Source: Amycolatopsis sp. cg9 (GTDB lineage: Bacteria > Actinomycetota > Actinomycetes > Mycobacteriales > Pseudonocardiaceae). From it: DNA of 64,000 nt. The notes under the pieces are model-generated. The model saw only the letters and a list, made by a program, of their open reading frames with translations. It did no database searches and was not told the origin of the DNA. Shown here one piece after another: positions 52,116 through 60,575 of the stretch. Each line of letters starts with the position of its first letter. The first letter of the stretch is position 1. Both the position numbers and the translations under genes were made by a program. Location: contig NZ_CP166850.1 of the NCBI RefSeq assembly GCF_041346945.1, positions 7,548,501-7,612,500 of the forward strand. The letters are read 5' to 3'.

Positions 52116-53041
52116 GCACCGGTCTCGACCCCGCCGTGCGGGAACTGCTGGACCGGGCCGCGTCGGCGCCGGTCCCCGACCGCCCGCCGACGGCGGTGGA
52201 GCTGCGGGCGGCGTTCGCGGCCTCCCGGCCGCAGCCGGGCCCGGCGGCGCCGGTCGCGTCGGTGACCGACCACTGGGTGCCGGGGCCCGGCGGAGTCCTG
52301 CGCGTCCGCCTGTACCTGCCGGACGCGCCGGGCCCGGTGCCGGTGTTCGTGTGGATCCACGGCGGCGGCTGGACGATCGGCTCGATCGACGAGAACGAGG
52401 TCGCGTCGCGCGCGGTGTGCTCGGCGGCGTCGGTCGCGGTGGCGGCGGTCGAGTACCGCCTCGCGCCCGAGGACCCTTACCCGGCCGCGCCGTCGGACTG
52501 CTACGCGGTGCTGGAATGGCTGGCCGCGGGCGGTGCCGGCCCCGCGGTTTCGCCGTCGCGCCTCGCGGTCGGCGGGGAGAGTGCCGGGGGCAACCTGTCC
52601 ACGGTGGTCTCGCTGATGGCCCGCGATCGCGGCGGCCCGCCGATCGCGGCCCAGGTGCTGATCTGCCCGGTGTCCGGCCACCCCGACGACGGCCATCAGT
52701 CCTATGTGGACTACGCGACCGGCTACGGCATGACGGCCGACGCGATGCGGTTCTTCTTCGCCCAGTACGCCCCCACCGCGTCGGATGACCCGTACGTGCT
52801 GCCCTCCCGGTCCCGCGACCTCTCGGGCCTGCCGCCGGCGCTGGTGCTGACGGCCGAGTACGACGTCCTGCGCGACGAAGGGGAGGCGTTCGCGCGGCAG
52901 CTGGCCGAGGCGGGGGTGGCGGTGGACGTGCACCGGTACGAGGGCCAGATCCACGGGTTCTACGGGCTGTACACGGACCTGCCCGCGTCCCCGCGGTCGC
53001 ACGCCGAAGTGGCGGCGTACCTGAAGGGGATCTTCGCCTGA
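52112..53041 (+). CDS. Alpha/beta hydrolase of the hormone-sensitive-lipase family (second copy)
   Basis: A 309-aa esterase: IHGGGWTIG, nucleophile Ser in GGESAGGNL, Asp in AEYDVLRDEG and His in GQIHGFYG. The GTG start overlaps the methyltransferase-like gene (GTGA), so the two are coupled. Converges on the tetR gene with a 3-bp gap. Relative of 39034-39873. Confidence 0.92.
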   Translation: MSTGLDPAVRELLDRAASAPVPDRPPTAVELRAAFAASRPQPGPAAPVASVTDHWVPGPGGVLRVRLYLPDAPGPVPVFVWIHGGGWTIGSIDENEVASRAVCSAASVAVAAVEYRLAPEDPYPAAPSDCYAVLEWLAAGGAGPAVSPSRLAVGGESAGGNLSTVVSLMARDRGGPPIAAQVLICPVSGHPDDGHQSYVDYATGYGMTADAMRFFFAQYAPTASDDPYVLPSRSRDLSGLPPALVLTAEYDVLRDEGEAFARQLAEAGVAVDVHRYEGQIHGFYGLYTDLPASPRSHAEVAAYLKGIFA

Positions 53042-53044
53042 GGG

Positions 53045-53632
53045 TCAGGGGCGGGTGAGGCGGTCCAGGAACGACTCCAGGTGCCGGTGCTGGAGGTCGA
53101 TCGTGGAGAACTCACCCGCCACCAGGCTCATCACGTTGGCGCCGGCGTTGAGCAGGACGATCTCGTCGACGAGCTGCTCGTCCGGGGTCTCGGTGACGAT
53201 GTCGCCGTCTTCGCGCCCTTCGGTGAGGAAGCGGTGGAGCAGCCCGCGCCACTCGCGGACGTGCTCGAGGTACTTGTCGTGCATGGTCCGGTTGCCCAGC
53301 GACATCTGCCAGAAGATCATCAGCACCCGGCCGGCGGTGATGCGCTCGTCGTCGATCGGCATGGACGACACGCAGAGTTCCCGCAGCGCGGTGATCCCCC
53401 GGAGGCCGTCGAGCTCGACGTACTGCCGCATCATGTCGAGGGCCCGCTCGTAGGTGGCCGCGATGATGTCTTCCTTGCTGGGGAAGTACAGCTTGAGCGC
53501 CCCGTTGGCGAACCCGGCGGCCGCGGCGATCTCCCGCATGGTGGCGGCTTCGATCCCGCCGCGCACGATGAGGTCCCAGGTGACGTCGACGATGTCGCTG
53601 CGCCGCTGGTCGTGGTCGATGATCTTGGGCAC
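53045..53632 (-). CDS. TetR-family regulator, likely controller of the CTAC-N4-GTAG regulon
   Basis: A 195-aa TetR-family protein with the helix-turn-helix 'MREIAAAAGFANGALKLYFP' near residues 32-52 and an all-helical ligand domain. GTG start at 53632 with GGGAGGT upstream. Directly upstream is an extended inverted repeat with the same CTAC-N4-GTAG core found at the island promoters, suggesting autoregulation and control of 41-53 kb. It is the only regulator gene inside the island. Confidence 0.9.
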   Translation of the reverse strand: MPKIIDHDQRRSDIVDVTWDLIVRGGIEAATMREIAAAAGFANGALKLYFPSKEDIIAATYERALDMMRQYVELDGLRGITALRELCVSSMPIDDERITAGRVLMIFWQMSLGNRTMHDKYLEHVREWRGLLHRFLTEGREDGDIVTETPDEQLVDEIVLLNAGANVMSLVAGEFSTIDLQHRHLESFLDRLTRP

Positions 53633-53651
53633 CCGGCACCTCCCGCACTGG

Positions 53652-53674
53652 TTTCTCTACCAGTGTAGGAGAAA
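53652..53674. promoter_or_regulatory. CTAC-N4-GTAG operator, copy 5 (tetR promoter)
   Basis: CTCTACCAGTGTAGGAG (53655-53671) has a perfect CTAC/GTAG core around CAGT; an outer TTT/AAA pair (53652-53674) extends the symmetry, offset by one base. It ends 24 bp upstream of the tetR start. Confidence 0.75.
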
Positions 53675-53786
53675 GTACCGGCGAGTACAGCACGGGGTGC
53701 GCGCGCCGGCACCGCCGGTTGGGGCCGCCCGCCGCGAGCAGCCTTCCCGCGCCCACACACGACCTGGCCGCCCCGCCGCGGGTCGC

Positions 53787-53918
53787 GATGTCTTGAACGA
53801 GTCGTTCATGACGCCAGGGCCCCGGCAAAGTCAGGTCAGCGCAGCAGATCCGGTCGCCCACACGTCATGAAAGGGCCGTTCACCTCGTCAGACGACATGA
53901 AAGACCCTTTCATGACAT
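53787..53918. repeat. Hairpin repeats of the TGAACG/CGTTCA family
   Basis: The 350-bp gap 53633-53982 has no gene. It holds the tetR operator and three related palindromes: TGAACGAGTCGTTCA (53794-53808), TGAAAGGGCCGTTCA (53868-53882, one mismatched pair) and CATGAAAGACCCTTTCATG (53896-53914, perfect 8-bp arms). The last two form a ~53-bp composite that recurs at 62422-62473 with about 77% identity. Confidence 0.8.
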
Positions 53919-53982
53919 CGCCGCGACGCCGCGCGGACCGCGCGGCCACGACTTTGCCGGGACCCTTCCGGGCGGCACCGGG

Positions 53983-55593
53983 TCAGCGCTGGAACACGCG
54001 CCGCCCCGCGAACCACGTCTCCACGACCCGCGTCTCCGCCACCCGCGAAGTCCGGAAGGGATCGCGGTCCAGCACCACGAAGTCCGCCGACCGGCCCGGC
54101 GTCAACGCGCCCGTGACGTCGTCGAGCCCGCACGCCCGCGCCCCGCCGAGGGTGAACACCTCGATCGCCTCCGCCAGGGTGATCGCCTGCTCCGGCCACA
54201 GCGCCCCCGGCCGGCGCCCGTACGGATCCTGGCGGGTGACGAGGCCCGCGATGCCCTCCCAGGCGTTCGGCGACTCGCTCACCGGCCAGTCCGAGCCGCC
54301 CGCGACGAGCGCGCCGCTGTCCAGCAGCGCCCGGTTCGGCTGCATGCGGGTGGCTCGCGCGGCCGGCAGCACCTCGGCGATCGCCGACGGGATCACCCCC
54401 GGCACCCACAGGAACGGCGAGATGTCGGCCGCGACGCCCAGCGCGGCGAACCGCGGCAGGTCGTCCGGGTGCACGAACTGCCCGTGCGCCACCTGGAACC
54501 GGGTGTCGGCGAACCCCGCGGCCCGCACCTGCCCGACCGCGTCCAGGAACTGCCGCACCGAGGCGTCACCCGTGCAGTGGACCTTCGCCGAGAGGCCGGC
54601 CCGGGCGGCCGTCAGGAGCCACTCGGTCAGTTCCGGCGGGGACATCGTCGTCGCGCCGTGGAAGCAGCCGCCGTGTGTTTCGTCGGGCAGGTACGGCTCG
54701 AGGAACGCCGCCGTGCGGGTCGGGGGGACGCCGTCGAGGAAGATCTTCACGAAGTCCGGGCGGTGGTGCGGGCTCCGGTAGGAGTCCGCCACCTCCAGCA
54801 AGGGGGCGCCGACCGGGTCGAAGCCGAAGATCGGGTCGTTGACCAGCAACGACGACACCACCCACGCGGCCAGCTCGCCGGCGAGATCGAGCGACTGCAG
54901 CGCGCCCAGGATGTCGGTCGAGACCCCGGCGTCCTGGAACGCCGTGACGCCGAAGCCGTGCAGGACCTCGATCGCCCGCTGCGATGCACGGCGGTGCTGC
55001 TCGGGCGTCAGGCCGCCGGTCACCCGCTCGACCAGGACCCCGGCCGCCTCCAGCAGGAGCCCGCTGGGTTCGCCGCCGTCCCGGACGATGACGCCGCCGT
55101 CCGGGTCCGGGCCGGCCGCGGTGATCCCGGCCAGTTCCAGGGCGCGCGAGCTGACCCAGCGGTTGTGCCTGCTGTCGTCCGAAAGGGACACCGGGCGCCC
55201 GCCCGCGGCGTCGTCCAAAGCCCGCCGAGCGGCCGACGAGGACAACGCCGAGACCAAAGTGGACGCCCACGCCCCGCCGGTCAGCCACTCGTCCGGGCCC
55301 AGCGACGCGGCCCGCGCCCGGACCAGGGCGAGGATGTCGTCCAGGCCCGCGTCCGCGCCGAAGCTCAGCTCGAACAGCTCGGCGCGGCCGGCCATCGCGT
55401 GGTGGTTGTGCACGTCGACCAGGCCCGGCAGCACGAACGCGCCGCCGAGGTCGAGCACCTGCGTCTTCGGGCCGCGCTCGGCGTCTTCGAGCGCGACGAT
55501 CTTCCCGCCGGACACCGCCAGCGCGGACGCCCACGGCCGCGCGGAGTCCACTGTGTACACGACGGCGTTCGTCAGCACCAGGTCGGCGGCCAC
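53983..55593 (-). CDS. YtcJ-type metal-dependent amidohydrolase (second copy)
   Basis: A 536-aa amidohydrolase-3 family protein: DVHNHHAMAG metal motif, KIFLDGVPPTRTA, KVHCTGDASV, AHGQFVHPDD and the Asp in GGSDWPVSE. The length is the usual one for YtcJ-like enzymes, so this is the full-length relative of 41988-43280. It sits 3 bp after the MoaF-family gene and on the same strand, in an operon with the amine oxidase. The substrate is unknown; a nitrogen-containing compound would fit the neighbours. Confidence 0.88.
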   Translation of the reverse strand: MAADLVLTNAVVYTVDSARPWASALAVSGGKIVALEDAERGPKTQVLDLGGAFVLPGLVDVHNHHAMAGRAELFELSFGADAGLDDILALVRARAASLGPDEWLTGGAWASTLVSALSSSAARRALDDAAGGRPVSLSDDSRHNRWVSSRALELAGITAAGPDPDGGVIVRDGGEPSGLLLEAAGVLVERVTGGLTPEQHRRASQRAIEVLHGFGVTAFQDAGVSTDILGALQSLDLAGELAAWVVSSLLVNDPIFGFDPVGAPLLEVADSYRSPHHRPDFVKIFLDGVPPTRTAAFLEPYLPDETHGGCFHGATTMSPPELTEWLLTAARAGLSAKVHCTGDASVRQFLDAVGQVRAAGFADTRFQVAHGQFVHPDDLPRFAALGVAADISPFLWVPGVIPSAIAEVLPAARATRMQPNRALLDSGALVAGGSDWPVSESPNAWEGIAGLVTRQDPYGRRPGALWPEQAITLAEAIEVFTLGGARACGLDDVTGALTPGRSADFVVLDRDPFRTSRVAETRVVETWFAGRRVFQR

Positions 55594-55596
55594 GGC

Positions 55597-56376
55597 TCAG
55601 CGCTCCGCCGGGTCCAGGCCGTCGGGGTGCACGGTGGTGCTCAGCAGCCGCCCGTGCGCGCCGAAGGTGAAGTGCGTCGGGCGCTCGCCGGAGCCGTCGA
55701 GGCCGAAGAGGACGCCGTGGGAGCGCAGCCGGCGGGCGTCGCGGTGGTCGGCGACGGTGACCGACGCGCACGGGATGACCTTCTCGCGCCAGGCGAACAC
55801 GTGGATGCCGGGGCGGATCCGGTACACGGTGTTCTCGTCGGTGTCGGCGAGCCCGCGCTCGGGGCCGGCCAGGCACTGCCAGGTGTACCAGTGCGGGCTG
55901 AGGTAGACGTGCTCGTAGGCGTGCTCACGGCTGTAGACCCACACCACCCGCCGCCCGATCAGGGCGGTGCTCGGCGCCATCGGCTCGCCGCGGGCCTCGA
56001 TCCCGTCGAGCGTCGCGGGCCGGAACTCCTGGGTGACGCGCGGGGTGCCGTCGTCGCCGATCGTCGTGGTGACGACCAGGGCGCGGCCGTCGCGCAGGTC
56101 GAGCAGGAGCGAGACCGCCTCGCGCGGGGCGGGGTGGAACTGGACGTAGTACAGGTCGGGATCGACCAGGAACGTCTCGCAGAGGACGGTCGCGCCGTCC
56201 CACGCGACGCGCGCGCCGGTGAACCGGGCGGTGCGATCGGGGCCGTCGCCGTCGTCGTGCAGGACGAACGCGCGGCCGTGCAGGTCGCCGACCACCGGGG
56301 CCTTGTTCGCGTCGAACCCGGGGGCCAGGCCGTCCAGCGGCAGCCAGGTGGACGTGTCGGAAAGCGTGGTCACCAT
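55597..56376 (-). CDS. moaF: MoaF-family protein
   Basis: A 259-aa protein with the MoaF C-terminal pattern 'REHAYEHVYLSPHWYTWQCL', then 'DTDENTVYRIRPGIHVFAWR', and two lipocalin-like beta halves. MoaF was named from the monoamine regulon of Klebsiella, where it accompanies the tyramine oxidase gene; the label 'molybdenum cofactor protein F' in databases is misleading. Its function is not established. Here it lies 7 bp downstream of a copper amine oxidase gene, which supports the monoamine link. Confidence 0.8.
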   Translation of the reverse strand: MVTTLSDTSTWLPLDGLAPGFDANKAPVVGDLHGRAFVLHDDGDGPDRTARFTGARVAWDGATVLCETFLVDPDLYYVQFHPAPREAVSLLLDLRDGRALVVTTTIGDDGTPRVTQEFRPATLDGIEARGEPMAPSTALIGRRVVWVYSREHAYEHVYLSPHWYTWQCLAGPERGLADTDENTVYRIRPGIHVFAWREKVIPCASVTVADHRDARRLRSHGVLFGLDGSGERPTHFTFGAHGRLLSTTVHPDGLDPAER

Positions 56377-56383
56377 TCAGTCC

Positions 56384-58255
56384 TCAGTGGTCGGAGTGGT
56401 CGCAGTGGTCGCCGGACGGGAGGTCGAGCGCGGGGTTGCGGTCGAGGAACCCGTACGGCCGGAACAGGAAGCCGGACTTGTCGACCGGCATCACCGGCCA
56501 GTCCTCGGGGCGGGGGACGTGGGTGGGGCCGAACACGTGCCACAGCACGAGGTCGGTGTCGACGAGGTCGCGGTCGGCTGCGGTCCAGGCGGGCAGGCCC
56601 GCGCCGCCGGGGTGGGCGTTGGGCCGGTCGCCGGCCGGGAACTGCTCGTCCTCGCGGTACGGCGTCGCCCACAGGTGCTTCGTCGCGAACGTCGCGCGGG
56701 CGTGCACGGTCGCGTCCGGCTGCGCCAGCAGCGTCGCCGATGGGCTCGGCACCAGCTGGTAAGCGGTCGGCTTGCCGAGCCGGTTCACCCGCTCGGCGCT
56801 CCGGACCTCCCAGACGCGGGCGCGGGCGGGATCGGCCAGGCGCATCGCTTCCCGCTCGGTCCGCAACGGTGTGCTCCGCCAGGTGAACGCGTTGCCGTAC
56901 GGGTTGGCGGGGCCGGTCGGCACGCCCTCGACGTCGACCTCGTGCAGGCTCGTGCGGTCGCCGTCGACCTCGACGTCGAGCCGGGCGCAGAACAGGTGCT
57001 GGTGCACCGGCGCGAACAGGCCGGGCGCGAGCTCGGTCGCGTGCGGCTGGTCCTGGCCGGGCGTCCCGGCGCCGCAGAAGACGATGCCGGTGGCCTTCGC
57101 CTCGAACTCGATCGAGCCGTCGAGGTGGAAGTACCAGTAGTGGCCGTAGTCGTAGTTGCCGATGGTGGAGATCGAGGACACCACCAGCCGGCGCGAGCGG
57201 CGGACTTCGGGCCGGCCGGCGAGGTCGGTGTGCTTCCAGAGGATGCCGTCGTCCTCCTCGTGCAGGCAGATCGCCCGCGAGATCTCCACCGGCTCGCCGC
57301 GGTCGTCGGCGACCCACGCCGGGAAGTAGTGGATCTCGCCGACGCAGTCGCAGCCGAGCCGCAGGTCGTTGCCGTTCTTGCCGAACTGGTACTCCCCGGC
57401 GTCGAAGTAGCTGATCCAGAACCGGCCGGGCGCGACGTCGCCGTACGGGACCACCATCTCGGGGACGGAGGCCCGGTACAGGACCGGCCGGTCCTGGAAG
57501 CTCAGCTGGTGCAGCGTCAGTCCTTCGCGGGCGTTGAAACCGACGCGCAGGCGCCAGCCCTCCCACGTGACCTCGGTGCCGTCGACGGTGAAGCTCGGGC
57601 CGGCAGGCTGGGTGATCTCGATCGGCCTGAGCGTCGTGCGGGCCGGGACGCCGGTGTAGCGCCCGTGCTCGGCGGGGACCGGGACGTCGCCTTCGTCTTC
57701 GACGCGGAGCACGCGCTGCCGCGTCAGGTCGAGGTGCACGACCAGGCCCTCGACCGGGTGGGCCCACGGGCTGTCGCCGTCGTCCTCGCGCAGGAACGTC
57801 AGCGAGCGCATGACGCGGCCCGTCTCGTCCTCGCGCCCGAAGAACCCGGGCGCCAGCGGCGCGCAGAAGGCGTGCTCGATCCGTTCGGCGAGACCGCGCC
57901 GCGCCATCGCGGCCCGCCAGCCCGCCGACGCCTTCGTCAGCCGCTCGGCCAGCGCGTACTCCTCGAACAGGTACGACGGCTGCCCTTCGGTGACGGCCCA
58001 GTCGTCCCAGGAGACGAGTTCCTCCTTGGACACCGACACCACGGCTTCCCCGGCCCGGCCGGTGGCGGTGTCCAGGAGCGTGTAGCGGATGCGGCGGTCG
58101 CCGGCGCCGGTGCGCACGTCGGCCTTGGCGGGTTCGACGGGCAGGGCCTGCGGGACGCGGATCGTGCCGCCGGCCAGCCCGGCTTCGGCGAGGATGGCGC
58201 GGCCCGCGGTCAGTTCGGCGGCGGTCAGCGGGTCGAGGGGGTGCGGCGTGCTCAC
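56384..58255 (-). CDS. Copper-containing primary amine oxidase
   Basis: A 623-aa copper/topaquinone amine oxidase. The Tyr that becomes topaquinone is in TIGNYDYG (about residue 370); the catalytic base Asp is in ISYFDAGEYQ. The copper ligands are the HQH pair in APVHQHLFC (about 417) and the His in GPTHVPRPEDWPVMP (about 578). It converts a primary amine (for example tyramine, phenethylamine or dopamine) plus oxygen to an aldehyde, ammonia and peroxide. No signal peptide. It is the first gene of an operon with moaF and a YtcJ-like amidohydrolase and diverges from two SDR genes. Confidence 0.95.
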   Translation of the reverse strand: MSTPHPLDPLTAAELTAGRAILAEAGLAGGTIRVPQALPVEPAKADVRTGAGDRRIRYTLLDTATGRAGEAVVSVSKEELVSWDDWAVTEGQPSYLFEEYALAERLTKASAGWRAAMARRGLAERIEHAFCAPLAPGFFGREDETGRVMRSLTFLREDDGDSPWAHPVEGLVVHLDLTRQRVLRVEDEGDVPVPAEHGRYTGVPARTTLRPIEITQPAGPSFTVDGTEVTWEGWRLRVGFNAREGLTLHQLSFQDRPVLYRASVPEMVVPYGDVAPGRFWISYFDAGEYQFGKNGNDLRLGCDCVGEIHYFPAWVADDRGEPVEISRAICLHEEDDGILWKHTDLAGRPEVRRSRRLVVSSISTIGNYDYGHYWYFHLDGSIEFEAKATGIVFCGAGTPGQDQPHATELAPGLFAPVHQHLFCARLDVEVDGDRTSLHEVDVEGVPTGPANPYGNAFTWRSTPLRTEREAMRLADPARARVWEVRSAERVNRLGKPTAYQLVPSPSATLLAQPDATVHARATFATKHLWATPYREDEQFPAGDRPNAHPGGAGLPAWTAADRDLVDTDLVLWHVFGPTHVPRPEDWPVMPVDKSGFLFRPYGFLDRNPALDLPSGDHCDHSDH

Positions 58256-58368
58256 CCTGGCCAGTCTCGGCCCGGGCCGGTTCGCGCGCCAACGCCCGTG
58301 CGGCCGCCGACAACAACGCTGCGCTCGAGGCCAACCCCGCGGCCGCCGCCCGCGGTGAGGATGGGCGC

Positions 58369-59067
58369 ATGCGAACAGATCTCGACGGCCGGGCGGTCCT
58401 GGTGACCGGCGGGGCGTCCGGCATCGGGCTGGCCTGCGTGCGGGCGTTCCGCGCCGAGGGGGCGCGGGTCGGCGTCGTCGACCGCGAACCCGGCCCCGGC
58501 GTCGTCCAGGCGGACGTCACCGACGAGCCCGCGCTGGCCGCCGCGGTGGAGACCGTCGCCCGCGGGTTCGGCGGCCTCGACGCCGTCGTCGGCTGCGCCG
58601 GGATCTCCGGCCCGGTCGGCACACCGCTGGCCGCGACGACGGCCGCCGCCGTCGCGCGGGTCCTCGCCGTCAACGTCACCGGGCAGTTCCTGCTGGTCAA
58701 GCACGCGCTGCCGTGGCTGGCCGAGGGCGGCGCGGTGGTCCTGCTCGGCAGTGATTCGGCGTTCACGGCCGCGCCGGGCATGGTGCCCTACTGCGCGTCC
58801 AAGGGCGCGGTGGTGGCGCTGACCCGCGCGCTGGCCGTCGAGGTGCCGGGGATCCGGGTCAACTGCGTCTGCCCGTCGGTGGTGGACACGCCGATGGCGC
58901 GCGCCGACCTCGGCGCGGTCCTGGACGACCCGGCGTTCCCGGTCCAGGCCGCGGCCGATGTCGCCCGGCAGGTGCTGTTCCTCGCGTCCCCGGCTTCGCG
59001 GCCGGTCAACGGCCAAGCCCTGCTGGCCGACTTCGGGATGTCGGCCCGCTCGGCGTTCCCCGCTTAG
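58369..59067 (+). CDS. Short-chain dehydrogenase/reductase
   Basis: A 232-aa classical SDR: TGGASGIGLACV, a Ser in LLGSDSAF and the active-site YCASK. In the NNAG position it has GCAG, a small deviation. Starts at ATG 58369, 113 bp from the divergent amine oxidase gene, and is followed 13 bp later by another SDR. Substrate unknown. Confidence 0.9.
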   Translation: MRTDLDGRAVLVTGGASGIGLACVRAFRAEGARVGVVDREPGPGVVQADVTDEPALAAAVETVARGFGGLDAVVGCAGISGPVGTPLAATTAAAVARVLAVNVTGQFLLVKHALPWLAEGGAVVLLGSDSAFTAAPGMVPYCASKGAVVALTRALAVEVPGIRVNCVCPSVVDTPMARADLGAVLDDPAFPVQAAADVARQVLFLASPASRPVNGQALLADFGMSARSAFPA

Positions 59068-59080
59068 GAAAGGATCCACA

Positions 59081-59881
59081 GTGGACTCATCTGGCAAGGT
59101 CGTCGCGATCACCGGCGGTGGCACCGGCATCGGCGCCGCGGTCGCCCGCCGCTACGCCGGCGAAGGCGCGCGCGTGGTCGTGCTGGGACGGCGGCGCGAG
59201 CCCCTCGAGAAGGTGGCCGCGGAAACCGGCGCGCACGTCATCGCCTGCGACGCGAGCGTGCGCGAGGACGCCGAACGCGCGATCGCCGAAATCCGCGCCG
59301 AGCACGGGCGGCTCGACGTCGTGGTCGCCAACGCCGGCGGCCACGGCCTGTCGTCGGTCGTCGACACCGGCGACGAAGAGTGGGAGCTGGCGCTGCGCTC
59401 GAACCTGTCGAGCGCGTTCGTGCTCTGCCGGGCGGCGCTGCCGTCCCTGGTGGAGACGGGCGGGCAGGTCGTCGTGGTGTCTTCGCTGGCCGGGCTGTTC
59501 GCCGGGCCGAACGTCGCCGGCTACACCGTCGCGAAGCACGCGCTGATCGGCCTGACCCGGTCGATCGCCCGCGACTTCGGGCCGCGCGGGGTGCGGGCGA
59601 ACGCCGTCTGCCCCGGCTGGGTGCGCACCCCGATGGCGGACGGCGAGATGGACCAGTTCGCCGCGGCCGCGGGCTTCACCGGCGGCCACGAGGAGGGCTA
59701 CCGCCGGGTGACGGCCGAGGTGCCGCTGCGGCGCCCGGCCGAGCCCGAGGAGATCGCGGCGATCGTGCGGTTCCTGGGCTCGGCGGAGTCGTCGTACATC
59801 ACGGGCGCGGTCCTGGTCGCCGACGGCGGCGCCCACGCCGTCGACCTCCCGACGCTGGCCTTCGAGCGCGCCGGGATGTGA
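59081..59881 (+). CDS. Short-chain dehydrogenase/reductase
   Basis: A 266-aa classical SDR: TGGGTGIGAAV, ANAGG, VVSSLAG and YTVAK, with a C-terminal 'YITGAVLVADGGAHAV'. GTG start at 59081 with TAGGAAAGGATCC upstream. Forms an operon with the preceding SDR. The two SDRs could interconvert hydroxy and keto groups of the same compound. The end lies 1 bp from the convergent LivF-like gene. Confidence 0.9.
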   Translation: MDSSGKVVAITGGGTGIGAAVARRYAGEGARVVVLGRRREPLEKVAAETGAHVIACDASVREDAERAIAEIRAEHGRLDVVVANAGGHGLSSVVDTGDEEWELALRSNLSSAFVLCRAALPSLVETGGQVVVVSSLAGLFAGPNVAGYTVAKHALIGLTRSIARDFGPRGVRANAVCPGWVRTPMADGEMDQFAAAAGFTGGHEEGYRRVTAEVPLRRPAEPEEIAAIVRFLGSAESSYITGAVLVADGGAHAVDLPTLAFERAGM

Positions 59882-59882
59882 G

Positions 59883-60575
59883 TCACGACCCGAGGTAGGC
59901 GGAGTGCAGGGTGGCGGGGGAGTCGAGGAGGGTCCGGGCGTCGCCGGAGTAGGTGACGCGGCCCGACGAGACGACCACCGCCTCCTGCGCGACGCCGAGT
60001 GCCAGGTGCGTGAACTGCTCCACCAGCAGGATCGCCGCCCCCTCCGCGGCGAACCGCGTGACGACGGGCAGCAGCCGGGTGAACACCACCGGGGCCAGGC
60101 CCAGCGACATCTCGTCGATGAGCAGGAACGCCGGGCGGGCCGCGAACGCCCGTGCCAGCACCACCATCTGCTGCTCACCGCCCGAAAGCAGGGCCGCGGG
60201 GGAGTCGCGGCGCTTCTCCAGCTCGGGGAACAGCGTGAGGACTTCCTCCACCGCCGCCGGGGTGCGGGCGGTCAGGCGAAGGTTCTCCAGCACCGTCAGT
60301 CCCGGGAACACCGCCCGGCCCTGCTCGATGTGGGCCAGCCCGAGCCGCGCCCGCGCGACCCGGGAGTGCCGGGTGACGTTCACCCCGCCCAGGTGGACGC
60401 TGCCCGCCGCGGGCGGGACCACGCCCGACACCGCTTCCAGCAGGCTCGTCTTCCCGGCCCCGTTCGGCCCGACCAGCGCGGTGATCCGGCCCGGTTCGAG
60501 GACGAGGTCGACGTCGCGGATGACCGGGCCGGCCCCGCGCTTCACCGTCAGCCCGTGGACTCGCAACGCGTTCAC
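59883..60575 (-). CDS. Branched-chain-amino-acid-type ABC transporter ATPase (LivF-like)
   Basis: A 230-aa ATPase: Walker A GPNGAGKT, signature LSGGEQQM, Walker B FLLIDEMSLGLAP, the Met replacing the usual Pro as in LivF. The start overlaps the LivM-LivG fusion by 4 nt. Confidence 0.93.
   Translation of the reverse strand: MNALRVHGLTVKRGAGPVIRDVDLVLEPGRITALVGPNGAGKTSLLEAVSGVVPPAAGSVHLGGVNVTRHSRVARARLGLAHIEQGRAVFPGLTVLENLRLTARTPAAVEEVLTLFPELEKRRDSPAALLSGGEQQMVVLARAFAARPAFLLIDEMSLGLAPVVFTRLLPVVTRFAAEGAAILLVEQFTHLALGVAQEAVVVSSGRVTYSGDARTLLDSPATLHSAYLGS

Noticed and set aside
53633..53982. A small gene in the gap before the second amidohydrolase
   Set aside because: Open frames there cross the palindromes and lack start signals and homology; the region is explained by the operator and hairpin repeats.
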